Below the pieces are notes generated by a model, which worked only from the letters and a program-made list of their open reading frames with translations, was not told the DNA's origin and made no database searches. Both the position numbers and the translations under genes were made by a program. From assembly GCA_963402885.1 (NCBI GenBank), contig OY727095.1, forward strand, positions 21,891,001 through 21,955,000: 64,000 nt of DNA, read 5' to 3'. This document shows, in pieces, positions 11,109 to 21,439 of the stretch (positions are counted from its first letter, which is position 1; every line of letters begins with the position of its first letter). The DNA is from Antedon bifida (taxonomy: Eukaryota > Echinodermata > Crinoidea > Comatulida > Antedonidae).

Positions 11109-11842
11109 ATTCAATTTTAATAAAAGAATGACGTTTTACACAGTGAGGCCTATACTAATATTAATATATTACTAGTATTATTTTGTTAAAGTACAGGAAA
11201 TAGAATAGAAATAGAAAATTAGAATAGGCTCAACATCAAGAGTGCATTTTAAGTTTTATTTGATAATAAATAAATAGTATCTTAGAATTGAATAATGACA
11301 AAAAACTCTGAAAATTTAATTATTACAGAAATTATATGCCTTGTATATTAATTAATGTTTTTATAATGATACTTTTGGTAATTTGATATGCCTATACTAA
11401 AATCGTTTTTTATAATTGTTTTTGCTCACTAAAAATTTTGAAAATTTCACTAAGTATGTATTATTATATTAAAAGTAAACATATATTTAAAAAAAATAAA
11501 ATTATGAATTCTTACCGTAGTTATACGACTTTTAATTGTCTTTTTAGTCGGCGCGATTGTTTGTTTATCGTTGCCAAGTAACGAAACTACGAAGGTATGT
11601 TTACGCCCTCTATTGATGAGTGACGTAACCAGGAAGTATCGAATTTCAGGCTTTTGCATAGCGAGCGAACATACGTGGGTACCGCACCACCACCACCACA
11701 CAACAACACACACACGCGGGCTCAGCTGCTGCATTTGACCACCACACCACGGCGGGCGGCAATTGTGTTTGAGTCGTCCACAACAACACATCAAACAAGA
11801 AGTCTAGGCCTATTCCCAATCACGCACCGCGTACCCTGGAAC
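11109..11842. promoter_or_regulatory. Shared divergent promoter of the RAG1-like gene and OGG1 (left copy)
   Basis: The two start codons face away from each other, 734 bp apart. The middle (11550-11760) is the GC-rich part of an AT-rich region, with CGGCGCGA and a CACCACCACCAC/CAACAACACACAC tract. On the minus strand a 5' UTR exon ends in ACTACG followed by GTAAGAATTC (near 11515), so the RAG1-like gene probably has a 5' UTR intron. The right copy at 46297-47017 is nearly the same. Confidence 0.5.
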
Positions 11843-11922
11843 ATGACGAATTGGAAGAGGCTCACGTGTACATTACAAGAATTACGCCTGGATGTTGCTT
11901 TAGTTTGTGGTCAGAGTTTCAG
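11843..11922 (+). CDS. OGG1: OGG1 8-oxoguanine DNA glycosylase, first coding exon
   Basis: ATG at 11843 opens 26 codons plus 2 nt, ending in a donor AG-GTATGA. The peptide contains LTCTLQELRLDVALVCGQSF, the signature start of the OGG1 N-terminal domain (family pattern ELRLD-x2-L-x2-GQSFRW). OGG1 removes 8-oxoguanine from DNA opposite cytosine in base excision repair in nucleus and mitochondria. I did not recognise the following exons in 11.9-27 kb, so the gene is either interrupted by the repeats here, has very long introns, or is a fragment. In the right copy only the first four codons survive (46285-46296). Confidence 0.7.
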
Positions 11923-12600
11923 GTATGAAGGTCCAAGGATCAACGGGGCATAGGAAGCCCACACTATCTTTACAGATGTAGGGCCTAGGCTAGACCTGAC
12001 CGGGATGAATTTAGTATGGAACGCCAAGCTTGCTTGCATTGTTTATATATTGTATGCATTGTTTAGATGGTGACCTCCGTGGCTTATTCCATTAATAGGG
12101 GTACATTGCTTAACCGATTTTCTAATCAATTTCTAATCAACTTTCTAGGCTAGTCTACAATTTCTGGACATTGTCATTTTTAAGCATTGCATATTTTTCA
12201 AAAAAATTTGCGCTGCGCACTCGCTTTTGCGCACTTTGATTTGACCGTACGCAGCTTAGAAATACCTTTTGCACTTGATTATCGTTCTTTATACTTTTTA
12301 TGATGTATTTCTTTCATTTTTGATAAATTAGGAATGTAAAATAATGACACACTTGCACATCAAACTTTAAAAATTGTGCGCTTGAAAATGGGTTATTTTA
12401 TTTCAACCACATCCAACAGCGAAAAATCGGCAATTACAGGATGCCTTAAAGATGAACTTGAGTTGAGTAAATGATTTTGAGTTTCTGATATTAAAATTAC
12501 ATAATAATTAATATTCTTAACAAAATGGGTGCTTTTATTTTTTGTGTATGTTTGACAAAAATGTTAAAAAAATAGAATTTAAAATATTATTCTATGCCCC
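11923..12600. other. AT-rich sequence, no gene recognised
   Basis: Follows OGG1 exon 1 and would be its first intron. A stretch at 12200-12260 has repeated GCGCA words. No coding similarity recognised. Confidence 0.35.
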
Positions 12601-12638
12601 ACCCACTGCCGATATTCACCGAAGCGTGAAAATGACCA

Positions 12639-12646
12639 TGACGTCA
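12639..12646. promoter_or_regulatory. Palindromic CRE-like site TGACGTCA
   Basis: A perfect TGACGTCA sits 15 bp before an ATG that opens the putative exon 12661-12767. It matches the CREB/ATF consensus, and its use is inferred from position only. Confidence 0.3.
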
Positions 12647-12660
12647 TCTCAGTTTCGCGC

Positions 12661-12767
12661 ATGCAGTCTGTAAATCAATTTGAGCCTTTAGCAAATGGAG
12701 ATGAGGAAGAAAATATGGAAACTGAGGATTTGAGGGAGAAGCAAAATAGATTACAAAATACTGACTG
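12661..12767 (+). CDS. Putative first exon of an unidentified acidic protein
   Basis: ATG at 12661 opens 35 codons, acidic (NGDEEENMETED), ending with ACTG-GTAAAT, a good donor. I do not recognise it. It may belong with the exon at 12985-13335 or to a mobile element. It lies in the same orientation as OGG1 exon 1. Confidence 0.25.
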
Positions 12768-12984
12768 GTAAATTGAATTTTAACTTTTTTTATACTGTAC
12801 TGACGTAGGCTACGTGACTCTATCTAGGTTATCTGATTCTAGCATATAAATATAGTCTATAGTACTATAGGGTGACTACAAAATGTCACGGGTCAATGAT
12901 TTTCCGCTCGAGTTGCTTCTGGTAGACAAGCAAACTCTGAGTACAACGTGGTCAGTGTGTTTACTGTGTGTTTACGTATAGACA

Positions 12985-13335
12985 ATGGCAGTCGGCACCG
13001 CTAGTTCGTCGTTGCCAAACATTGTTTTATCAACAATAACTGATAATTTATCTACAACTGAACGTCGAAGATATCTTCAGAAAATATCAGGTATTGGAAA
13101 AGACCCATATTTGATCGATAAAGATGAATTTTCGCATGAAATCGACAGTCTGCCGGACCTCACAGCGATGGATATCATGGCATACTTAATCGCTACGCCA
13201 AGCCCATACACAGCTGAAAATTTTCAAGCCTACAAATCTACAGAGGCTTACAATCAATTTGCTAATGGATTTCTGTCGGATATGGGCATTTTTTGTCCCC
13301 CACACAGACCAGATTTTAAAGTTGTTAGAGGAGAT
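12985..13335 (+). CDS. N-terminal exon of a SWIM/YqaJ-type repeat-family protein (fragment)
   Basis: This exon encodes 117 codons from ATG at 12985 to the donor GGAGAT-GTAAGT. The segment MDIMAYLIATPSPYT, AYKSTEAYNQFANGFL and FKVVRGD resembles the region just before the SWIM zinc finger in YqaJ-nuclease-like proteins that are highly repeated in cnidarians and echinoderms (recognised from memory). The SWIM finger (an exon beginning with RHSQ-like residues) is not found downstream, so this is probably a broken copy. Confidence 0.4.
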
Positions 13336-13424
13336 GTAAGTAATATTGAATTTACTTTGTTGTAGTAGGTCTTCCTCCTTATTGCATCACTATCTTACTT
13401 TCCACACAACTCAAACTGTTTCGG

Positions 13425-14690
13425 AGTTCGGAGCTGTAATGGTCAGTAATCCAAATACTCTCTCACCACTAATATTATTACTTGTACATGTTCTTTTAAC
13501 TCATAGCTGGTGGTGTTGTTTACCTTTCTAGAGGGGCTTATCTCTCCCAGTGGCTCTTTGTACTAATGTTGTTAATCTTTTCCATAAAAAACACAGGGGA
13601 GCGAAGGGATCTGTTCAACCTGGTAGGATGCGTCTCACTGTCCGGTTCGTTGTGGAACATGTATGGCAGATATCTACAGTGTACCTAGTATATACCTGGT
13701 ATAACGGTAAGCTGAACCACTATCAGGAGGGATTGAGATTGTGTCAACATGTATTTCCTAATTAAGACTACTGTCTTGAATGAATGTGTCTCGAGGATAC
13801 AGATGTTTTAGAAATTTCTCGATCTTTTTTGTTTTTATTGCGACGTCACACGATATGTGTGGGTGCGCCGGGGGATGGATCGAGGCTAAGAATCAAACAT
13901 TTCTTTTAACGACAAATTACAGTTAATTATCTATCTTAAATAGTAGTATATGATGTGGAACTAAATAATTTGACTTAACTTACCACATGGACGATGTTGG
14001 TCGAGTCCTTCTTACAGCAGAGCATATTTAGCAGTGATATAATAAAACTTGTTCATCAAAACGCGAAAAGTAAGGTTGTGAAGGAGCATACGCAAAGTAA
14101 ACATACGTAACTTTGCGCGCCTTTTCAGTGTCACATGATTTTTTTTTTAATATGTATGTATGCAAGTGTTAAAAATAAGAAAAAGAAACATTAATTTGTT
14201 AGTATTTTTATAGCCGTCATTAGTTTCTTTCTTCTTTGTTGCTAGCACCTCCAAATTCGAATTCATACTTGTCCTGCCGCAGCTCTCCATACTGCATCAA
14301 GTCGTTTAGCGTGTTTTCATTTAACAACCTAGCTCTATCAGCTTTTTCCACCATGCCTTTGCGATTGTCATCTATGTGCTGCTTCTTATCTTCTGCTAAG
14401 GTTTGTGGTCTTTCTGACAATGCTTCGCAAACCAAGCATTCAGGCCTTTGAAAGTAATTCTTCCTTATCTGATTTTTTTGAAAGCCATTCCGACGTCCTA
14501 TTGCATTTATGCATTATGTTACTTTTCACATACTGAAACTGGCATTCGAAGCTCACTTTATGTAATGGTCAGTAATCCAAATACTCTCTCTGTCTTGAAT
14601 GTGTCTCGAGGATACAGATGTTTTAGAAATGTCTCTATCTTTTTTCTTTTTGTTCCGACTTCACACGATGCGCCGGGCCCATTTCCCACG
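13425..14690. repeat. Diverged direct repeat pair (13425-13880 and 14540-14690)
   Basis: The words AATGGTCAGTAATCCAAATA and GTGTCTCGAGGATACAGATG plus a TTCTTTTTGTTCCGACTTCA-like segment and GCGCCGGG occur in the same order in both blocks. The second block is shorter. They look like fragments of one dispersed repeat. Confidence 0.5.
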
Positions 14691-15038
14691 CCTTTCTGTT
14701 ATGAAAGATGGTTGCACAAGATGACATGTCGGTTGCCTGAAAGCAAACTGTGTTATCCTTTTTAAACTGTCGTGATATTATTACAACTAAATTTCTAATG
14801 CGATGATATTCCTATAATGATCATCAATACCTGTAAATCTATTTACAGTATTTCCCGCCAGGAAGTTGATTCTAATTAAGAAAGGTTGCACAAGATGATT
14901 CTATATCAGATTGCACCTGTATACTAATGATGATGAAATGCCTAACATCAATATCTGAAGAACCTCTCCATTTGGCAAGTCTTTACATGCAGCAAAGGCA
15001 TCTTATGGCTCATAAACATGAGTGACCCCCACCAATGA

Positions 15039-15350
15039 TTATTGGTAATAGTAACCAAGAATTTCCTCATTTCTTTCATGGTGGTTTTTTAATTTAAAAG
15101 TGTAATATCTGCATTTGCTATTAATTGTTTCTGTGAGCTCGTCTTCTCTCAGCTTAAAGCCAGCAGCGCCAAACTGCTTCTGCTCCTGTAGGATGGTTGA
15201 TGTGGTTTTTTGTTTTTGGACACAATGGCTTCTTATTTGCCAATTCGCCATTTCCTTTTCAGTAAAAATAACTGACATCAGTGCTTTTAGCAATAAACTT
15301 GGCTTTTTTGTCTTTCTTAGAAGGCTTTCGTATGCGCTAACCTCCATGGT
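15039..15350 (-). pseudogene. BEN-domain-like fragment
   Basis: The minus-strand frame encodes LLLKALMSVIFTEKEMANW early and ETINSKCRYY near its end. This resembles the start (L-x-LL-x2-LF-x4-L) and end (IN-x-KCR) of BEN domains, DNA-binding modules of chromatin proteins and some mobile elements. The middle is short for a BEN domain. A possible upstream exon starts at ATG 15525 (MASKEVEFDRRNGEE) but splicing was not resolved. A charged minus-strand ORF at 14220-14435 could be related; unproven. Confidence 0.3.
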
Positions 15351-15659
15351 GATAGCAATGTGTAATGTAGACCACCTATGGTGATGATTGAACATCTACA
15401 AATTCTTGTGTTACCTTCATATTCCATAGCGTTAGCTGACCCCTCATGATTTACATTGCGCTCCAACTGATGCTATAGTTTCTTCACCATTTCTTCTATC
15501 GAACTCGACTTCCTTTGAAGCCATGTTTGCTTGCTTGTTTGCATAATATTTTTCTGAAGAATTTATTACAATGTTAAATGTTTGTTTTATTTGTTCTGAT
15601 TTGGTATAACTTTTTTGACAATACAGTACAAAGATTGACTTGCTTAAAAATAACAAAAA

Positions 15660-17580
15660 GTTAAAATACTTCTTAAATTTATGTACATCTTAACAACATG
15701 CACATTGAAAGCAATATACACAAAAATAAAATTTTAGATTGTAATCTTATAAAATTTCAATCAAGATAATTTCTGAACACAAATTGAACAGTCTTGTACA
15801 GAAGTCAGAGGTCACTCTTTATTTTTTTTAAAATGAATTGTTACTTACCCAATGTGTTGTTTTATCATACTTTACCAAGGTTATTTTAACCTGATGTTAT
15901 AGCTAACACTGTTAGATTATTAATTGATGTTAACCAGCCTCTTCTATCTGTTGTTTGAATACATCTGAGTCCCAGTGATTTTTTCCAAAAATGATAACAT
16001 TCCTTAAAAAAAATCCATATGCTGATTAACAATTTACAAGGAATTTCTTCAAGCAAAAGAGCAAGTGAATAAGGATGTTGCATGGCAACAATGCTTATGA
16101 GCAACTGAAATCTAACCTCGCACTAAGGCAACTTATGAGGAGATATGTGTAAAAATATTGTACACTGGAAATAAACTTATATTACACAATAATAAGTGTT
16201 ACTGTACAACAACATAATAACTGAATGCAACAGAGCAGATGAGATTGGATGAGAAAGTTTATAAACGTCTATTGAAATCCAGACTGAGTAGTTCACAAAT
16301 ATGTGATACTACTGTACAGTACATTTAAAATTTGTATTATATTGTACACAATGTGGACTGGTCATTGGAATCACATCTCTGAATTATAACCAAATACACA
16401 GAGGAGAAACATGAAAAACATTGAGACATGATTACGCAAGGGTTATGACGAGATTGAGTTGAAATTAATCCAGACATGTCATGAAAAAGAAGTGGATAAA
16501 ATGGATTGTGAAAGAAAGAAATCAAAAAGTGACTACCATACAGATGGTATATGATAATATATATGTACTGGAAGAATGTTAGCTGGAAGTTATCTCTTTC
16601 GGACTCCCCAGAAGCATTTGAATAACAGATATTTAGTGGTCAATCGTGTTAAATAACATGCCTCGAAAGTCAAGTCAAAATCATTGTTTAGCTATAACAT
16701 CAGAGTGACTTAATTTTGGTAAAGTATGATAACACACAAAACAACAGGTTAGTGACAACAGTTTTACCAAAATATAAACAGAAAGAAATGGAATAGAAAA
16801 AGAAACAAATATACCATACTCTTTTAAAAGGTTTCAAAAGACCTTTTTATGTTTATCAATATGGAAATTCAGATGAAACATAAAGTGTGCAAAAATTATC
16901 CAAATGAGTGATTAAAAATTATTTTTATTATATTTGAATACACCATTTCTCAAAAATATCCTATTTTACATTTTACAAATATCATATCTCGTGGGCTCAT
17001 GATTTACAAATAAAAAAAAGTTATATTTAATTTAATGACTAAACAACTTTTCCCTGTTCTTCTGTACTTTCTCTTTTTTGGACCCATTTATTATATTCAT
17101 AGCTGAGCTTGGTATTTGGCGATAGTTTGATTTGCACATGTGGTTCAGTCCTACCTACTGTACACAGAGAAAATTGTATTGTATTTCCGCTGCTTGTGAC
17201 TTTATTTTCAAAGCACAGTCATGTAGTTCTTTCTGCAGTTTTTCAGCCACTTTTGATTGGATGCAGTAAAAAAAAGTGAATCCGTTTGCAGATGCAGCAT
17301 CTATCTAGTTGCTCATTCATAGGGCCTGTTTCTGCTGCAACTGCTTAAAATATGGTATAAAAATACAGTATAAAATACGGTATATTCTATACCATATTTT
17401 TTAGTACCCCGTTTCTGCTAAAAAAATACTTGGGTGGTCGTGTTAAAATTCATCCTTTTACCTAAACTGTACGTGAGCCGGAAGTCTGTGTTTGACCCAA
17501 GTATACTGAGCGTGCACACTGTAACTCCACTCTCGTGGAATTTCCCACTCGAAATCTCGATCTCCACATATTTTCCGCTT
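15660..17580. other. AT-rich sequence, no gene recognised
   Basis: Only short ORFs without recognisable motifs. At 17345-17400 there is an inverted pair, AAAATATGGTATA and TATACCATATTTT, with intervening copies of ATACGGTATA, which could be a small hairpin or the tip of a miniature element. Confidence 0.35.
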
Positions 17581-17589
17581 TCCACTTAG

Positions 17590-17925
17590 TTATTTTTTTG
17601 CAATGTTGTACGGCTTTCGCAGGCTCTTCAGCTTTGAGTTTACTTGTTTTAGAGACCTATTCCGTAATTCTGCTTTATTTTTAGTTTTACACCTCACTTT
17701 CTACTACTTTGTACCTGGTTCTGATCCATTAGGTAATGAGGGGCAGCTACTGTATGGCCCGATCTTCTAATATTCTGTCCAAAACCTCGTAATGGGGACA
17801 AGCAATTCTGTCCCTCCCAGACTCCGAGTTATTTTTTTTGCCATGTTGTACTGCTTTCGCAGGCTCTTAGCTTTGAGTTTACTTGCTTTGGAGACAAGTC
17901 TATTCAATAATCCTGCTTTATTTTG
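17590..17925. repeat. Diverged tandem duplication, period about 240 bp
   Basis: GTTGTACGGCTTTCGCAGG...TTTGAGTTTACTTG...TAATTCTGCTTTATTTT at 17600-17685 recurs with substitutions at 17840-17925. Confidence 0.55.
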
Positions 17926-18365
17926 TTAGAAATGTCTTTATAAAGGTGGTTGTCCCTTTTATTGCCTTTTAGTTGTCCGGAAATTTTAACTTCCCCCGTA
18001 TGTCTCTCCATTGCCAGTCTCTTCTTTCCTCTGTTATATCGATTTCAAATTATTTTAAAAATTGATGATACTAATACTAATAGCCTCTAAAAACTGCTTC
18101 ATCATTTTATTGAAAAGACTAAATTCAGTTTTGCTTGGGTTACTGTAAAGATTGATTGTCTCTGTGATCTTTCAATGACAATTTTCTGGAAAGACCCAAT
18201 TCCATCAAAGCTAACATCTTTCACTGAACAAGTCTTTGCATTTCCGTTCTGACAGTTTTTATTACGGTCAGAATTTATTAGATGTTGAATTCATGCAGAT
18301 CAACCACAATTGGTGTAACGAAAAAACCAATGTGTTCTGTTGAACACATCCATCATTTCCTGATG

Positions 18366-18440
18366 ACTGGAGGATCAACTTCTACGACTGGAGGATCAAC
18401 TCCGACGACTGGAGGATCAACTCCGACGACTGGAGGATAA
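18366..18440 (+). repeat. 21-bp minisatellite, four units
   Basis: Unit CGACTGGAGGATCAACTCCGA is repeated nearly perfectly. It can be read without stops as a TTGGSTP heptad until TAA at 18438. No surrounding gene was recognised, so coding potential is doubtful. Confidence 0.7.
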
Positions 18441-19101
18441 TAATAAGTAGATAATAAGAAGTCCTCAATCGTATCATTCGTCTTCTGGGATTGTTCATAA
18501 ATTGTTATTTAATAATAAGAAATGTTCAAATAAATTGTGAATGTTTTATTTTTTTTCCATTTTCCACTACCGAGTCTACCATCAGTTGCCTTTATGCTGT
18601 ATGCAGTTACCTCTGTTCCACTCTTTATTAGCTTGCAGTAAGTCTATAAAAATATTAAAGTTCTCGCCTAACAGTTAACCTCCTAGAAGAAAACACAACC
18701 TCTAAAACTTCCTGGTCTAGGCAAATTTTCTTAAAACATTCTGTTAATGCAATACATTCCAGGTCATTTACTCTCTTCCTTGTAAATTCACCTGCCGCGT
18801 GACAACAGCAACATTCCTACAGCATATGCCTACAATTGCCACAATGGCACCATTCGGTTGTATCCAACCTGCTAGGCCTTGGTGGCTACAGCTTAGCCTG
18901 TTGTTGATGTTCTTTTTTTAAAGTACTATCTGCAGAACGAACAGTGTACGGTTCAAATGCATAATCATTTCCTACTCTGTAACACAGGGTCATATCGCCA
19001 CAGCTTCTTTCTGCTTCACCACGCGCTTATAATAAATGAAACTTTTATTGTTTAAGGGACAAACAATTATATTTCATATTTTTTTAACCCTTTAACATTG
19101 T

Positions 19102-19341
19102 TTACAGTTTATAAAATATATGGTTAAAAAATTGTGTACTTATTGGGACTAAACCCCTATTGTTGCCGGAGCATGAAAGCAGCTCATAGCCACCACCTTC
19201 TGTAAGCTTTGGAAAAACCTCCATCATTACTTCCTTCAGCTTGGATGGTGACATATTAGAATGCTTGATTGACATAACCTTTTCACCAAGATCAGCATCT
19301 GCCAACGCCTGCTTTTCGGCCATGGTTGGCGCATGTTCCAT
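19102..19341 (-). CDS. Unidentified ORF, possible exon fragment
   Basis: 79 codons on the minus strand from an ATG at 19341. The stretch KLKEVMMEVFPKLTEGGGYE followed by LLSCSGNNRGL looks like a conserved motif (FPKL-x3-GGYELL) that I associate with repeat-family proteins of marine invertebrates, but I cannot name the family. No neighbouring exon was found. Confidence 0.25.
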   Translation of the reverse strand: MEHAPTMAEKQALADADLGEKVMSIKHSNMSPSKLKEVMMEVFPKLTEGGGYELLSCSGNNRGLVPISTQFFNHIFYKL

Positions 19342-20620
19342 TTAAGGATTTGCCAAACAGATTACCTTTGGTCCATGAGGTGTCACCATAACTTTGTGCT
19401 TTTCTTTTTTTACCAAAACCTTGGTTTTTTGTTTCCCGATTGCCTATTATTGCAGATAACAGGGTGCCTAGGAAAAATACGAGTATTTACTATCAAAGTG
19501 AAATAAACATACATGCTAGGTCTAATGTTAATTGCAATATCTGTGCATTAGGTTGTCCAAAGTCAATGTTGCATGTGACAAACAGTATGGTTGGTCTCAA
19601 TGGATTTAAAGCTATAGAGACCTGTACCACTCTCTCCTTTCCTGACACACCCTACATCTTTGTGTAATTGTAATTATTTATTCTGTCTAAGTTTGACTGG
19701 TGACATGTTCATCCCATCCGCTTAGACCGTGGTGCCTTTCTCTTTAATCTGCTTGCCAGTTTCCATTGTTACGGTGGTGGTGATCATTTCTTCATTCTCT
19801 TTAAGGAAGTTGTGTAAAATTAAATTTCAAAATCAGTTTTCTGCAATTCTGGTCTTCCAGACCTTCACAGAAATTTTCGAAGTTTTAATTACAACTCTTT
19901 ATTTCAAGTTTTAATTACAATTCTTTATTTCAAGTTTTAATTCCAACTCCTACATTTTCATAAAAATCTAGATTATAAAGTACACCTTCTCCCTGTAATC
20001 TTAAGGCAGATGATGACTAGTGCCACTTTTATTTTACTCACATCTTCTTCAAGTCGGATACTTCTAGCATGAATTTCCTCTATCCTTTCCTGTGACATTC
20101 CACACTTGATTTGTCATTGCTGTGTGAAAAGTTTATTGTTGGCAATTCTGTAAATGTTGTTATTGGGATGCTGGTGGTTCGGCTAATTTGATGGCTTGTT
20201 CAGAGCCTAAACCTGTCCATTTGTGTTGCTGCATCCTTTTTTTCCTGTAACATACAACAATCACAACATGTCTATCTATGATCCGAATTTGGCTGTATGC
20301 CCCGGACATACCCTATAGAGGGCGTTTTGGACCATGTGGATATTTAGGATTTTGCTCTCTCAAAGGCTCCAAAATTATCCGGTTTTAATTATTTTATAAA
20401 CAGAATTTGTGGTTAAGTGTCATTTATATCTTATTTATGTTGGGATTCTGTAAAATTAGCACCTGGTTTGGTTTGAATCTGATGTTAACACGTTATCCAA
20501 AAGCTAAGCCTAGCCACAAACCGGAAGCTACTAGGCCTAGCCAGGCAGTGTTCACTCTAGTGACTAGCTGAGTGAGGTGAGCAAGAGTACACGTGGGAAT
20601 AGGCTATACAACAAACAAGG

Positions 20621-21400
20621 ATGCCTAGACCTAAGACCGTTAAAGGAAAAGGGAAAGAGGATGAGGTGTTAATAGTTGGAGATGAAGACTCGGCAGATGA
20701 TGCTCCAACAGATGCAGTTTTGAAACAACTATCTGATATAAAAGACCAAGTCAAGTTTATACCCAGTCTCTTAGAAAATATGCGGGAAATCAAATCGTCC
20801 ATGGAATTTTTTAACAAACTAATTGAAGAAAACTGTGTTAAGATGAAAAGCATTGAGCAAGAAAATAAACAACTGAAAGAAGATAACGAAGACCTTACGA
20901 GAAGAGTGGAGAAATTAGAGAAAGAGCAGGAAGAACAGAATCAGTATAGCAGACGAGAGAATATTGAAATAAGAGGTATATCACAAATTGCAAATGAAAA
21001 TACTGAAGATATTGCACTGAAAGTTCTAAAGGAAATCGACAGTAGTATAAAAAAAGAGGACATCGAGGCTTCACATAGGATTGGTAATCGAGATAGAACA
21101 GACAGACCAATAATTGTCAAATTTTGCAGCAGAAAGAAGCGTGATCAAGTATATAATGACAGGAACAAGATTAGGAATACAACTACTGATATGCTTGGAT
21201 ACACAGGTAAAAACCACATATATGTTAATGAAAACTTAACTCAAAAGAAACGTAGTCTTATGGGAAAAATAAACGATATAAGGAAGACAAAGAACTATAA
21301 GTATTTGTGGACATACAATGGGCGCATCTATGTACGCAAACAACAGGGTTCATTGTTGATTGTTATTAATAGTGAAGATGATATTGGTAAAATTGTATAA
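20621..21400 (+). CDS. LINE ORF1, RNA-binding coiled-coil protein
   Basis: The 259-residue product has an acidic N-terminus, a heptad-rich coiled coil at about residues 55-110 (QENKQLKEDNEDLTRRVEKL), then an RRM-like region beginning with the RRENIEIRGI motif (about 110-200: SHRIGN, PIIVKFCSRKKRD) and a basic C-terminal part (YVNENLTQKKR). This is the plan of L1-ORF1/transposase-22-type proteins found in ORF1 of several LINE clades. It would package the element RNA as a trimer. ATG at 20621 follows an AACAAGG context. Confidence 0.75.
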   Translation: MPRPKTVKGKGKEDEVLIVGDEDSADDAPTDAVLKQLSDIKDQVKFIPSLLENMREIKSSMEFFNKLIEENCVKMKSIEQENKQLKEDNEDLTRRVEKLEKEQEEQNQYSRRENIEIRGISQIANENTEDIALKVLKEIDSSIKKEDIEASHRIGNRDRTDRPIIVKFCSRKKRDQVYNDRNKIRNTTTDMLGYTGKNHIYVNENLTQKKRSLMGKINDIRKTKNYKYLWTYNGRIYVRKQQGSLLIVINSEDDIGKIV

Positions 21401-21439
21401 TAATGCTAATAGTTTTTCTGTACTTAAATATTTATTTAT

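Noticed and set aside
11450-11794. 114-codon minus-strand ORF opposite the OGG1 promoter (also 46345-46689 plus)
   Set aside because: It lies in the shared promoter and UTR, is low in complexity (VVVWWWWCGTH) and crosses the predicted 5' UTR donor.
11654-11953. 99-codon plus-strand ORF rich in PPPPHNNTHTR before OGG1
   Set aside because: It has no ATG-supported conservation upstream and is the promoter/UTR; only the part from ATG 11843 matches OGG1.
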